A stretch of 46,277 bases of DNA, taken from contig CAIKKY010000003.1 of NCBI GenBank assembly GCA_903828145.1, forward strand, positions 1 through 46,277, written 5' to 3'. The stretch is from an uncultured Hyphomicrobiales bacterium (GTDB lineage Bacteria; Pseudomonadota; Alphaproteobacteria; Rhizobiales; Devosiaceae). The notes under the pieces are model-generated. The model was not told the DNA's origin. It saw only the letters and a program-made list of their open reading frames with translations, and made no database searches. The position numbers and the translations under genes are program-made. This document shows positions 8,864-16,121 of this stretch, in pieces. Position 1 is the stretch's first letter. Each line of letters opens with the position of its first letter.

Positions 8864-9877
8864 TCACCCTGTCTTGACGGGCAAATGCGCCAAAAACTGG
8901 TCGGTACTCTTTGCCCATGAAAACCCCTGCGCATAGGCGCGGCAGCGGGCCCGGGAGAGGCTCTGCGCCTTGAGCGCTGCGGCGCCCAGGTCCGCATCCA
9001 GAACGCCCACCGGGGCGGAGCCAATGACATCGATGGGACCGGTGACCGGATAGGCCGCAACGGGCGTGCCGCTCGCCAGCGCCTCAAGCAGAACGAGCCC
9101 GAAAGTATCGGTGCGGCTTGGAAATACGAAGACATCCGCCGAGGCAAACGAGGCGGCCAGCGTCTCGCCCTGCTGCGGCCCGAGAAACCGGGCGGCGGGA
9201 TAATCGGCCTTCAGCTTATCAAGGCTCGGTCCACCGCCCACCACCAGCTTGGTGCCCGGCAAATCGAGCTTGAGAAAAGCCTCAATATTTTTCTCCACCG
9301 CCACGCGGCCGACATAGAGAAACACCGGCCGGGGATAGGGCAGTTCCGCGCGCTTGTCGGGGTGGAACAGCGTCGTGTCGACGCCCTTCTGCCACAGCGC
9401 GACATTGGAAAAGCCCCGGGCCTGCAACAGCGCAACAAGATGCGGTGTACCCACGAGGCAGGCCGTGGCCGCGCCATGAAACCAGCGCAGGAAGCGATAG
9501 CTGATACCCAGCGGCACCGGCAGGCGCGCGCGTAGATATTCCGGAAACTGGGTATGATAGGCTGATGAAAACGGCAATTTGTTCTTCACGCACCAGTTCC
9601 GGGCGATGAGGCCGAGCGGGCCTTCGGTCGCGATATGGATGGCGTCGGGGTTCAGGGCGCGGATACGGGCGCCCACCGGGCCCGGCAGGGTCAGCGACAG
9701 GCGGATCTCGTCATAGCCCGGCATGGGGATGGTGCGGTAATCGAGTGGTGAGATGAACTCGACGCGCCAGCCGCGCGCTACCAGCTCGTCGCGCGTGCGC
9801 TCAATCGACCGGACGACCCCATTGATCTGCGGGTACCAGGCGTCGGTAACGATCAGCAGCGTCTTGCCATCAGCCAT
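8864..9877 (-). CDS. GT4 glycosyltransferase, alpha-mannosyltransferase type
   Basis: A 337-residue GT-B fold enzyme. The N-terminal domain has DAWYPQINGVVRS and the TEGPLG and SAYHTQFPEYL segments. The C-terminal nucleotide-sugar domain has FLYVGRVAVEKNIEAFL, a GGGPS turn and DVFVFPSRTDTFGLVLLEAL, the EX7E region of family GT4. It resembles GDP-mannose-dependent alpha-mannosyltransferases that act on lipid acceptors; donor and acceptor are not proven. It starts one nt after the stop of the upstream membrane-anchored gene (TGACATG), so the two form an operon. Confidence 0.88.
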   Translation of the reverse strand: MADGKTLLIVTDAWYPQINGVVRSIERTRDELVARGWRVEFISPLDYRTIPMPGYDEIRLSLTLPGPVGARIRALNPDAIHIATEGPLGLIARNWCVKNKLPFSSAYHTQFPEYLRARLPVPLGISYRFLRWFHGAATACLVGTPHLVALLQARGFSNVALWQKGVDTTLFHPDKRAELPYPRPVFLYVGRVAVEKNIEAFLKLDLPGTKLVVGGGPSLDKLKADYPAARFLGPQQGETLAASFASADVFVFPSRTDTFGLVLLEALASGTPVAAYPVTGPIDVIGSAPVGVLDADLGAAALKAQSLSRARCRAYAQGFSWAKSTDQFLAHLPVKTG

Positions 9878-9878
9878 G

Positions 9879-10433
9879 TCAGGAACCGGTCCCGGCACAG
9901 GTCTGCTTATCGAGCGTCTGGGCAAACAGGACAAACCCGTCGGCGCTGCGGAACTCGGTATCAACAGGGGCCCCGGCCGCAAAAAGGCGGGTCACATAGG
10001 CGTCGGCACAGAAGGATTTGAGTACGCTCGGCTTAATCACGGCGGCAACGCGCGCCGGATCGACCTCGATCTTGAGAAACCGGAAGAGGAAGGTGAATTT
10101 CGCCCGGCCCGCGCCATAACTGGCATCGGCGAAGGTCGTGACCGGATCGAGCCGCTTGGGCAAGAGACCGCGGATTTCGTCGATGATCACGGTGCGCGCC
10201 GTATCTTCGGCCGTGATCATCGCTACGGGTGCAACCGTTTCGTCGGCTTCAGGCGCAGCCGGGACAGACGGTGCTGGCGCCGCGGCAGGCGCCGAGACAG
10301 TCGCCGCAACAGGCGCAACGGCGGCCTCACTGATGGGGGCGGGCTGAGACACGATCCCCCGCAGCAGCAGCGCCGCGATCAGCATGCCGAGGGCCACGAG
10401 CCCAACTGCCGGGACAATCCACCTGATCTTCAC
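9879..10433 (-). CDS. Membrane-anchored protein of unknown function
   Basis: I do not recognise this family. The 184-residue protein has one N-terminal membrane helix (about residues 5-25, WIVPAVGLVALGMLIAALLL), a long Ala/Pro/Val-rich linker (about 30-75), and a folded periplasmic part with two cysteines (FCADAYV and KQTCAGTG) that could pair. The start is taken as GTG at 10433 because AAGGGG lies 7 nt upstream; a longer frame to 10508 has only low-complexity sequence before it. It is translationally linked to the downstream glycosyltransferase, so a role in envelope glycan or glycolipid formation is a guess. Confidence 0.7.
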   Translation of the reverse strand: MKIRWIVPAVGLVALGMLIAALLLRGIVSQPAPISEAAVAPVAATVSAPAAAPAPSVPAAPEADETVAPVAMITAEDTARTVIIDEIRGLLPKRLDPVTTFADASYGAGRAKFTFLFRFLKIEVDPARVAAVIKPSVLKSFCADAYVTRLFAAGAPVDTEFRSADGFVLFAQTLDKQTCAGTGS

Positions 10434-10539
10434 GCCCAAGCCCCTTAACCCGGAACCGACCCGGGAATCGCCGGTTCGAAATAGAACAGGCGGCCACCCG
10501 GAGGGCAACCGCCTGTCGCATACGCAGTGAGCCGAACGA

Positions 10540-11019
10540 TCAGCGCTTCGAGAACTGGAACGAGCGACGGGCCTTGGCGCGGCCGTACTTCTTGCGTTCC
10601 ACCACGCGGCTGTCGCGGGTCAGGAAGCCCCCCTTTTTGAGCACGGCGCGAAGCTCGGGCTCATACAGGGTCAGCGCCTGCGAAATACCATGACGCACGG
10701 CACCGGCCTGGCCGGACAGACCGCCACCCGAAACCGTCGCGATCACATCATACTGGTCCTTGCGGGACGCAGCGATGATCGGCTGCTGCAGGATCATCTG
10801 CAGCACGGGACGGGCGAAGAACACGTTGAAGTCCTTGCCATTGATGGTGACCTTACCCGAGCCGGGCTTCAGCCAGACGCGTGCAATGGCGTTCTTGCGC
10901 TTGCCCGTGGCGTAAGCGCGGCCTTCCTTGTCGATCTTCTGCACATAGACCGGCGCGGCGGGAGCCACAGCCTGGGCAGCAGCGCCAAGCGCTTCGAGCG
11001 AATTGATGGTCTCGGCCAT
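10540..11019 (-). CDS. rpsI: 30S ribosomal protein S9
   Basis: A 159-residue S9 protein with the expected core ([18 protein letters not shown], then [13 protein letters not shown]) and the universal C-terminal tail [17 protein letters not shown], which reaches toward the P-site tRNA. The first 30 residues are an Ala-rich extension common in alphaproteobacteria. It shares one base of its start with the rplM stop (TAATG), the usual rplM-rpsI operon. Confidence 0.98.
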   Translation of the reverse strand: MAETINSLEALGAAAQAVAPAAPVYVQKIDKEGRAYATGKRKNAIARVWLKPGSGKVTINGKDFNVFFARPVLQMILQQPIIAASRKDQYDVIATVSGGGLSGQAGAVRHGISQALTLYEPELRAVLKKGGFLTRDSRVVERKKYGRAKARRSFQFSKR

Positions 11020-11483
11020 TACTTGGCCCTCACGTTCTTGGAGTTGAAGGACGCCACATCGAGCTTCGTGGGGTTCTGGGCTTCATGCGGGTGGGCTTCA
11101 CCGGCATAAACGCGCAGATTGCCGAGCTGCTTGCGGCCGAGCGGACCCTCGGGGATCATGCGGCGCACGGCATTTTCGAGCACACGCTCGGGGAACCGGC
11201 CGGTGAGCAGCTCGCGCTGGGTCCGGTCCTTGATGCCGCCGGGGTAGCCGGTGTGCCAGAAGAAGCGACGCTGATCGAGCTTCTTGCCGGTGAGCTTCAC
11301 CTTTTCGGCATTGATCACGATGACATTGTCACCGGTATCCATGTGCGGGGTGAACGTGGCGAGGTGCTTACCCCGCAGGCGCATGGCGATGATCGAAGCG
11401 AGACGCCCGACCACCAGATCCTTGGCGTCGATCAGGATCCACTTTTTCTGGATCTCGCTCGGCTTGGCCGAATAGGTGCTCAT
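11019..11483 (-). CDS. rplM: 50S ribosomal protein L13
   Basis: A 154-residue L13 protein. Signatures are [47 protein letters not shown] and the conserved [19 protein letters not shown]. It is the first gene of the rplM-rpsI operon and follows a strong promoter located about 55-80 nt upstream. Confidence 0.98.
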   Translation of the reverse strand: MSTYSAKPSEIQKKWILIDAKDLVVGRLASIIAMRLRGKHLATFTPHMDTGDNVIVINAEKVKLTGKKLDQRRFFWHTGYPGGIKDRTQRELLTGRFPERVLENAVRRMIPEGPLGRKQLGNLRVYAGEAHPHEAQNPTKLDVASFNSKNVRAK

Positions 11484-11535
11484 ATGACTGTTCCTTCAAA
11501 AGGAGAGGTCGCCCTCCCCCACTCTTGTGGCCGGG

Positions 11536-11564
11536 GGTATAGTCGCCGCTCGCTCCGGCGTCAA
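11536..11564 (-). promoter_or_regulatory. Sigma70-type promoter of rplM-rpsI
   Basis: Read leftward, TTGACG (11559-11564) is followed by exactly 17 nt and then TATACC (11536-11541). This is a near-consensus vegetative promoter about 53 nt upstream of the rplM start, leaving a leader of roughly 45 nt where autoregulatory binding of a ribosomal protein could occur. Confidence 0.75.
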
Positions 11565-11596
11565 GCACCTTGATTTTAGGTATATATATCAGCAAT

Positions 11597-11629
11597 TTAG
11601 CGTTTTGGTATTATAATACCACATGCTAA
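11597..11629. repeat. Nested AT-rich palindrome between rplM and ctaA
   Basis: The exact 14-bp palindrome GGTATTATAATACC (11607-11620) is enclosed by an outer pair TTAGC (11597-11601) and GCTAA (11625-11629). It sits 15 nt past the end of ctaA and upstream of the rplM promoter. It could be a protein-binding site or a ctaA-side terminator, but no long T-run follows on the minus strand. Confidence 0.45.
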
Positions 11630-11643
11630 GCCTTTGATTTTGT

Positions 11644-12699
11644 TTATTTGGTTGGCGTGGCGTCGGCGAGATAGGCGACCACGCTGCCTGCCAGCATGAA
11701 GGCAAGCGCCTGATGCCCGAGGGCGAGCCCGATCGGCACCTGAAACAGCAGGGTGGAAATGCCCAGCACGACCTGAAGCAGCACGAGGATCCCGATGCGC
11801 GGCAGCCAGGCATCGACCCCGGCAAAGCGGGTCTGTTTCCAGCGGCTAAAGAGCAGAACCCCGCAATAGAGCACCAGCCCATAGGCCAGCATTCGGTGGT
11901 TGAACTGCACGGTCAGCGCATTTTCAAAAAGGTTCTTCCAGAACGGGGTCATGACATCGAGCCCCGAGGGAATCAACGCGCCATCCATATCGGGCCAGGT
12001 GTTGTAGCCCATGCCAGCATCGAGACCGGCGACGAAGGCCCCGGCGACAATCTGCAGTTCAACGAGCGCGAGAAGCCCGAGAGCGGCAAGGCCGGGCGCG
12101 CGGGGCGCGCGGATCGGTTCAAGCCGCCGCGCCACCCAGACGAGCGCCAGAAACAGCAAGGAGGCTGCAAACAGGTGCGCGGCCAGCCGGTACTGCGACA
12201 CCGAGGTCAATTGGCTGAGCCCCGAAGAGACCATCCACCAGCCCAGAAAACCCTGAAAGCCGCCGAGCACAAAGAGGCCCGCAAGCGGACCCGCAAGACG
12301 CCAGCTGAAGCGCTTCTGCACCAGAAAGACGAGGAAGGGCACGAGAAAGGCCACCCCGAGGATGCGGCCCAGCAGGCGATGCGCCCACTCCCACCAGAAA
12401 ATACCCTTGAAGTCCTCGATGCTCATCCAGCTGTTCTGCACGCCCTGCGGAATCTCGCGGTAGGCCGCAAATTCGGCCTGCCAATCGGCATCGGACAGCG
12501 GCGGCACCACACCGGCGATGGGCTTCCACGTGGTAATCGACAGCCCGGATTCGGTGAGGCGGGTCGCGCCGCCCACCACCACCATGCACAGAACCAGTGC
12601 GGCCATGGCATAAAGCCACAGGCGAACCGGCCTCAAACGATCCGGCACGGCGGGGGCGCTCGACGGTGCAACGGCGGCAATATCCAAGATCGGCTCCAT
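11644..12699 (-). CDS. ctaA: Heme A synthase (Cox15/CtaA)
   Basis: A 351-residue membrane protein with about eight transmembrane helices that oxidises heme O to heme A for aa3-type oxidases. The four conserved histidine segments are present: WWEWAHRLLGR, RLAAHLFAA, VQFNHRMLAYG and LGHQALAFML. GGATRLTESGLS after the first helix is a family hallmark. The frame is open to 12837, but MEPILD at 12699 begins the expected short N-terminal tail. Other cytochrome oxidase genes are not in the window. Confidence 0.95.
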   Translation of the reverse strand: MEPILDIAAVAPSSAPAVPDRLRPVRLWLYAMAALVLCMVVVGGATRLTESGLSITTWKPIAGVVPPLSDADWQAEFAAYREIPQGVQNSWMSIEDFKGIFWWEWAHRLLGRILGVAFLVPFLVFLVQKRFSWRLAGPLAGLFVLGGFQGFLGWWMVSSGLSQLTSVSQYRLAAHLFAASLLFLALVWVARRLEPIRAPRAPGLAALGLLALVELQIVAGAFVAGLDAGMGYNTWPDMDGALIPSGLDVMTPFWKNLFENALTVQFNHRMLAYGLVLYCGVLLFSRWKQTRFAGVDAWLPRIGILVLLQVVLGISTLLFQVPIGLALGHQALAFMLAGSVVAYLADATPTK

Positions 12700-12781
12700 T
12701 CGTCTAAGGTCGGGCGTGAGGTACGCCCGCGCGATTCTCATGTCCATGGCACTCCATGCCGCATCACATCCCCGAGGAACG

Positions 12782-13006
12782 ATGACCCAACGCAGCCGGA
12801 AGTTCTTTGGTACGGTACTGCTCCTCGCTTCGATCATCGGCTTCGGCTGGGTCGGGTCGGCCGTTTACGATGCCCTGCTGGTGGGCCTGCCGTGGTGGGC
12901 GCTCATCATCTTCTTTGCCGTTCTGGGCGGTAGCTGGTTCATCCCCGCCGCCCTCATCATCCGATTTATGTCGAAGCCCGATCAGCCCTCAAGGCCGCAG
13001 TCATAA
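12782..13006 (+). CDS. DUF2842-type small membrane protein
   Basis: A 74-residue protein with two transmembrane helices (about residues 10-32 and 38-62), a basic start (MTQRSRKFFGT) and ending IIRFMSKPD. Length and pattern match the DUF2842 family found in alphaproteobacteria; the function is unknown. GAGGA 4-5 nt before the ATG at 12782 decides the start over in-frame codons from 12716. Its last 25 nt overlap the end of the convergent kinase gene. Confidence 0.78.
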   Translation: MTQRSRKFFGTVLLLASIIGFGWVGSAVYDALLVGLPWWALIIFFAVLGGSWFIPAALIIRFMSKPDQPSRPQS

Positions 13007-14001
13007 GGGTCGCGCCGCTCCGGCGCGGGTCGGGCCATATAGCGCTCAGCCAGGTGCGCCGTTCCTTCGGCAAAATCGGGCGCATGCGCTGCGGCAAGCC
13101 GGGTTTCGCCATGCGAGCCGATCCAGGCCAGAAGCGCCATACGGCGCAGGAGCACCATGGGCTCGAGCATCGCGATATCATGGGCCCCGAGCGGCGCGAT
13201 GGTGCGATAGCCGCTGACCCAGGCGCGGGCCAGTTCGGGCACGCGGGGATCAGCCTCGATAAAGCTGACGCTCGCGCCAAAATCGTAGAGAAACCAGCTC
13301 TGGCCGCAATCGTCGAAATCGAGCACGGCGAGGCCGGAGGGGGTCTCAAGCAGGTTGGCGAGCCGCATATCGGCGTGAACCAGCCCGAAGCGGTCAGCGC
13401 CGGTTCCATAGCGGGCAAGGTCCGCACCGAGGCGCTGCACAAAAGGTTCAAGGCTGGCCCTGATCGCCGCATCGACGCCGGGGGCCTGACGCCAGTCGCC
13501 AAAGGCCCCGCCCCGCTCAAGCAGGCTGGCGCTGTTCCACACGGGGCGGACGCGGCGGGGATCAGGCGCTGTTGATCGGGCGTGACGATGCAAAAGGGCG
13601 GCGTAGCGGCCCAGCGTGACAAACAGCGGCGTGAGCGGCCCGTCGGCAACGGGTTCCTGCCCCGCAATCCACTCAAACAGCACCGCATAGCGTCCATCGG
13701 GGAGACGCTGCAGCAGGTTCCCATCGCGCCCCGGCAGCGGCTTCACCACCGGCACGCCGCTATCGCGCGCCACCGCCGCGAGCCAGTCAAGCTCAGCCGC
13801 AATGGCATCGCCCGCCAGATGACCGGCGCGATGCACCCGCAAGGCAAAGCGCGCGCCCTCTGGCGTTTCGATGAGATAGGTATGGTTTTCCGAATGGTTG
13901 ATCAGGCGTGCAGTGCCCCCGGACAGACCGGACCAAAGGGTCGCGGCGGCCACAGCAACCGGATCGGCGTCGTCGCCGGGATGGGAACCAAACAGCAGCA
14001 C
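12982..14001 (-). CDS. APH/ChoK-fold phosphotransferase
   Basis: A 339-residue kinase-like protein. The catalytic loop is H209-A-D211-M-R-L-A-N216 and the metal-binding DFDD follows at 228-231. NHSENHTYLIET and FALRVHRAG form the N-lobe nucleotide site. It resembles the SrkA / homoserine-kinase-II-like branch rather than a known antibiotic kinase. The substrate is unknown: protein Ser/Thr, homoserine and choline-like compounds are all possible. hom lies 6 kb away, so a threonine-pathway role is weakly suggested only. Confidence 0.85.
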   Translation of the reverse strand: MLLFGSHPGDDADPVAVAAATLWSGLSGGTARLINHSENHTYLIETPEGARFALRVHRAGHLAGDAIAAELDWLAAVARDSGVPVVKPLPGRDGNLLQRLPDGRYAVLFEWIAGQEPVADGPLTPLFVTLGRYAALLHRHARSTAPDPRRVRPVWNSASLLERGGAFGDWRQAPGVDAAIRASLEPFVQRLGADLARYGTGADRFGLVHADMRLANLLETPSGLAVLDFDDCGQSWFLYDFGASVSFIEADPRVPELARAWVSGYRTIAPLGAHDIAMLEPMVLLRRMALLAWIGSHGETRLAAAHAPDFAEGTAHLAERYMARPAPERRDPYDCGLEG

Positions 14002-14343
14002 AGGGATAGAGGCCTCGCTTATTGCCGGTCAAAACCGGTTCCCGGCCATCAAAACCCGAACTGCGCAGGCAAAGCAAGGAACCAGCCCCGGCCCGAATGG
14101 AGCAACCGGTGAGCGCCGCCCACGCCGTATTTTTTGACATATCTCAAACCTGATACAATCAAATACTTAGTACATTCATTTAGAATTGATTTCAAACCAT
14201 TTCAGAGACAATTTGATCCCGCTGGTGAGACTTGATCGGTCTCGGCGAAGGATAAATAGATATCAGATATAGGACATTAGTATCTGAATATCTTTGAATG
14301 TAAAATACATTTGCCAGCGCCAGCGCACTGGAGGGCTTAAATA
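14002..14343. other. AT-rich intergenic region upstream of the collagen-like gene
   Basis: No gene is seen in these 342 nt. From about 14130 the composition turns sharply AT-rich, unlike its neighbours. It holds TTGACA (14134-14139) with TACAAT at 14154-14159, although the 14-nt spacing is short for a sigma70 promoter, and the inverted repeat listed separately. The change of base use suggests acquired DNA or a silenced, strongly regulated promoter region. Confidence 0.6.
14258..14293. promoter_or_regulatory. Inverted repeat, candidate operator of the collagen-like gene
   Basis: AGATATCAGATA (14258-14269) and TATCTGAATATCT (14281-14293) are complementary apart from one extra base, separated by 11 nt. 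The repeat ends 50 nt before the ATG at 14344. No T-run follows, so a regulator-binding site is more likely than a terminator. The binding protein is unknown. Confidence 0.4.
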
Positions 14344-14916
14344 ATGAAGTACTCTATCCTGCACTTAATTGGTTTAGGCCTGCTTGTTGGTGGCGGCGCC
14401 TATTCAGCATCCATTCTAGCCGCCCCAAATGTAGAAGCCAGTTGCGCGCCTCTGTTTGCGGACGATGCGATGACGGACAGCGATGTCAAATCCTGCCTCC
14501 TGTGGCTCTACAATCGCGAGCCTCAAGTTGGACCAGCGGGACCGCAAGAGGCCCAGGGAGCGCCGGGGCCGCAAGGACCGGCCGGCGAACAGGGACCGCC
14601 TGGTGCGGCAGGTCCGCAGGGCGAACAGGGGCCGCCCGGCGAACAGGGGCCGCAGGGCGCGGCCGGTCTGCAGGGCTCTTCGGGCGATGATGGCGAACGC
14701 GGGCCGCCGGGTCTTGTGGGGGAACGCGGCCCTCCGGGCCTTGACGGTGAGCGCGGCCCGCCAGGCGAACAGGGTCCCCCGGGACAGGATGGACAGCAAG
14801 GCCCGCCGGGCGCCGCTGGTCCCCCGGGCCAAAATGGCCAGCAAGGTCCGGCAGGACCGGCAGGACCCCAGGGCCCCCAAGGCGCGGCAGGCAGCAATGG
14901 GCATGGCCCAGAGTGA
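14344..14916 (+). CDS. Exported collagen-like Gly-X-Y protein
   Basis: A 190-residue protein. Residues 1-27 form a signal peptide or anchor (hydrophobic [13 protein letters not shown]). Residues 28-62 are a small acidic head with C34 and C51, which may form a disulfide or trimer link. Residues 63-188 are 42 consecutive collagen triplets rich in GPP, GEQ, GPQ and GER. Only the third triplet lacks Gly: E69 is GAG, one base from GGG. Such bacterial collagens form triple helices and act in surface adhesion or spore or filament structures; the role here is unknown. GGAGGG lies about 8 nt before the ATG. It stands alone behind AT-rich DNA and has its own terminator. Confidence 0.9.
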   Translation: MKYSILHLIGLGLLVGGGAYSASILAAPNVEASCAPLFADDAMTDSDVKSCLLWLYNREPQVGPAGPQEAQGAPGPQGPAGEQGPPGAAGPQGEQGPPGEQGPQGAAGLQGSSGDDGERGPPGLVGERGPPGLDGERGPPGEQGPPGQDGQQGPPGAAGPPGQNGQQGPAGPAGPQGPQGAAGSNGHGPE

Positions 14917-14935
14917 CACCACGGCAAATGCGACG

Positions 14936-14966
14936 GGCGGCCCCAGTGTGGGCCGCCGCTGCTTTT
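14936..14966 (+). terminator. Intrinsic terminator of the collagen-like gene
   Basis: The stem GGCGGCCC (14936-14943) pairs exactly with GGGCCGCC (14950-14957) across a 6-nt loop and is followed by GCTGCTTTT. It lies 20 nt after the stop codon at 14916. Confidence 0.65.
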
Positions 14967-15000
14967 CAAGGTCTCTGGGCTCTGGGCAAGGGGCCCAAAC

Positions 15001-15041
15001 AAAAAGACCGACGAGGCGAATGAACGCGTCTTCGGTCTTTT
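15001..15041 (-). terminator. Intrinsic terminator downstream of tRNA-Pro
   Basis: AAAAGACCGA (15002-15011) and TCGGTCTTTT (15032-15041) are exact complements. On the minus strand the 3' arm runs into TTTTTGTTTG, a good T-tract, so the hairpin ends the leftward tRNA-Pro transcript. On the plus strand the T-run is shorter. Confidence 0.7.
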
Positions 15042-15058
15042 AGGGGGCTGATAAAGAA

Positions 15059-15135
15059 TGGTCGGAGTGACAGGATTTGAACCTGCGACCCTTTGTCCCC
15101 CAGACAAATGCGCTACCAGGCTGCGCTACACCCCG
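15059..15135 (-). tRNA. tRNA-Pro (anticodon GGG)
   Basis: A 77-nt class I tRNA read leftward: acceptor CGGGGTG/CACTCCG with one G-U pair, anticodon arm TTTGT-CTGGGGG-ACAAA giving anticodon GGG, T-loop GGTTCAAATCC, encoded discriminator A and CCA (15059-15062). A matching terminator follows. Confidence 0.96.
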
Positions 15136-15197
15136 ACATGAGGGTGTCCCTAGCCAACGGGCAGAGATTGCGCAAGTGACTTTTTCCGGAAGCCAGT

Positions 15198-16007
15198 CTA
15201 GCGGGCGACCAGCACGGCGATGCCGCGCCGCTCGAAGGCCTGCGCATCGGCATCGGAAATGCCCGCATCGGTAATGAAGCTTTGCACCATGTCGAGTGCG
15301 CCGAGCCGCGTGAAGCTGGCGCGGCCGATCTTGGTGGAATCGGCCACGAGATAGGTATGGGCCGCCGCCTTGATCATGGCTTCCTTCAGTTGCAGGTCGG
15401 CAAAGCTCGGATAAGTCAGCCCCGCATCAAGGCTGACACCTGCGGTGGCGAGAAACAGCTTGCCTGCAAAGATGTTGCGGAAATAGTCCACCGACTTGTC
15501 GCCCGACAGCGACAGCGTGGGTGCCTTGAACTGGCCACCCGGCATATGCACCGCAATGCCGGGCACGGCTCCCAGCACCAGCGCGATGTTCAGCGCATTG
15601 GTGATGACCGTCAGGTCGCGTCGTTCGGTGAGGCGGAGCGCGACTTCAGTGGTCGTCGACCCGGCATCGAGGATGAGGGTCTCCCCATCCCCCACGAGGC
15701 TGGCGGCGAATGCGCCGATGCGCCGCTTCCTGTCCATGTTCTCGGTATGCTGCAGCGCCAGCGCGCCCACCTGCTGCGGCACGGTTTTGAGAAAGGCGCC
15801 GCCATGCTCGCGGGTGACCTGGCCCTCCAGTTCAAGCTTTTCGAGATCCTGCCGGATAGTGGCCTCGGACACCTCAAAGGCGGCCGCCAGGTCGCGGACG
15901 CGGGCGCTGCCTTCTTCCTGAAGCCAATCGAAAATACGCCGCCGTCTCGGCTCGGCCAGAAGGCCGGGTCCGCCCAAGGGGGGTCTGTCCGGGTCAAGAC
16001 GTGTCAT
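15198..16007 (-). CDS. DeoR-family transcriptional regulator of the sugar operon
   Basis: A 269-residue regulator. The N-terminal winged HTH (about residues 20-70) shows RRRRIFDWLQEEG and VSEATIRQDLEKLELEG, followed by the family's REHGGA. The C-terminal sugar-phosphate sensor domain has LDAGSTTTEVAL and VVADSTKIGRASF-like pieces (SVDYFRNIF, LVADSTKIG). It is divergent from the isomerase gene with only 114 nt between, so it most likely represses that operon and responds to a phosphorylated intermediate. The frame is open far upstream (to 16859) over the isomerase gene; MTRLDPDRPP at 16007 is the sensible start. Confidence 0.9.
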   Translation of the reverse strand: MTRLDPDRPPLGGPGLLAEPRRRRIFDWLQEEGSARVRDLAAAFEVSEATIRQDLEKLELEGQVTREHGGAFLKTVPQQVGALALQHTENMDRKRRIGAFAASLVGDGETLILDAGSTTTEVALRLTERRDLTVITNALNIALVLGAVPGIAVHMPGGQFKAPTLSLSGDKSVDYFRNIFAGKLFLATAGVSLDAGLTYPSFADLQLKEAMIKAAAHTYLVADSTKIGRASFTRLGALDMVQSFITDAGISDADAQAFERRGIAVLVAR

Positions 16008-16073
16008 CGGTTTACCGCAGGTCCTCGGTGTTTCGTGATCGTATAGCAGGGGAATCGCCTTGCCGCGAACCCC

Positions 16074-16108
16074 AAACGAAGATAAACGCAAATTATCGAG
16101 AGAAAACG
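16074..16108. promoter_or_regulatory. 10-bp-phased repeats, candidate DeoR operator
   Basis: In the divergent gap the pentamer AAACG occurs at 16074-16078, 16084-16088 and 16104-16108, with the related TATCG at 16094-16098. All four are spaced by exactly 10 bp, so the CG steps face one side of the helix. The array ends just before the GAGGGGG ribosome binding site (16110-16116) of the isomerase gene. DeoR-family proteins often bind tandem short repeats; binding here is inferred. Confidence 0.45.
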
Positions 16109-16121
16109 CGAGGGGGATCGC

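Noticed and set aside
11713-12933. 406-codon rightward frame over ctaA
   Set aside because: Gln/His/Arg-rich antisense translation without motifs, while ctaA has all four histidines.
14524-14910. Tandem repeats suggesting a CRISPR or minisatellite array
   Set aside because: The repeats are in-frame collagen triplets with variable codons; no constant direct repeat with spacers.
14523-15107. Pro/Gly/Cys-rich leftward frame over the collagen gene
   Set aside because: Antisense reading of Gly-X-Y codons; it also runs through the tRNA-Pro region.
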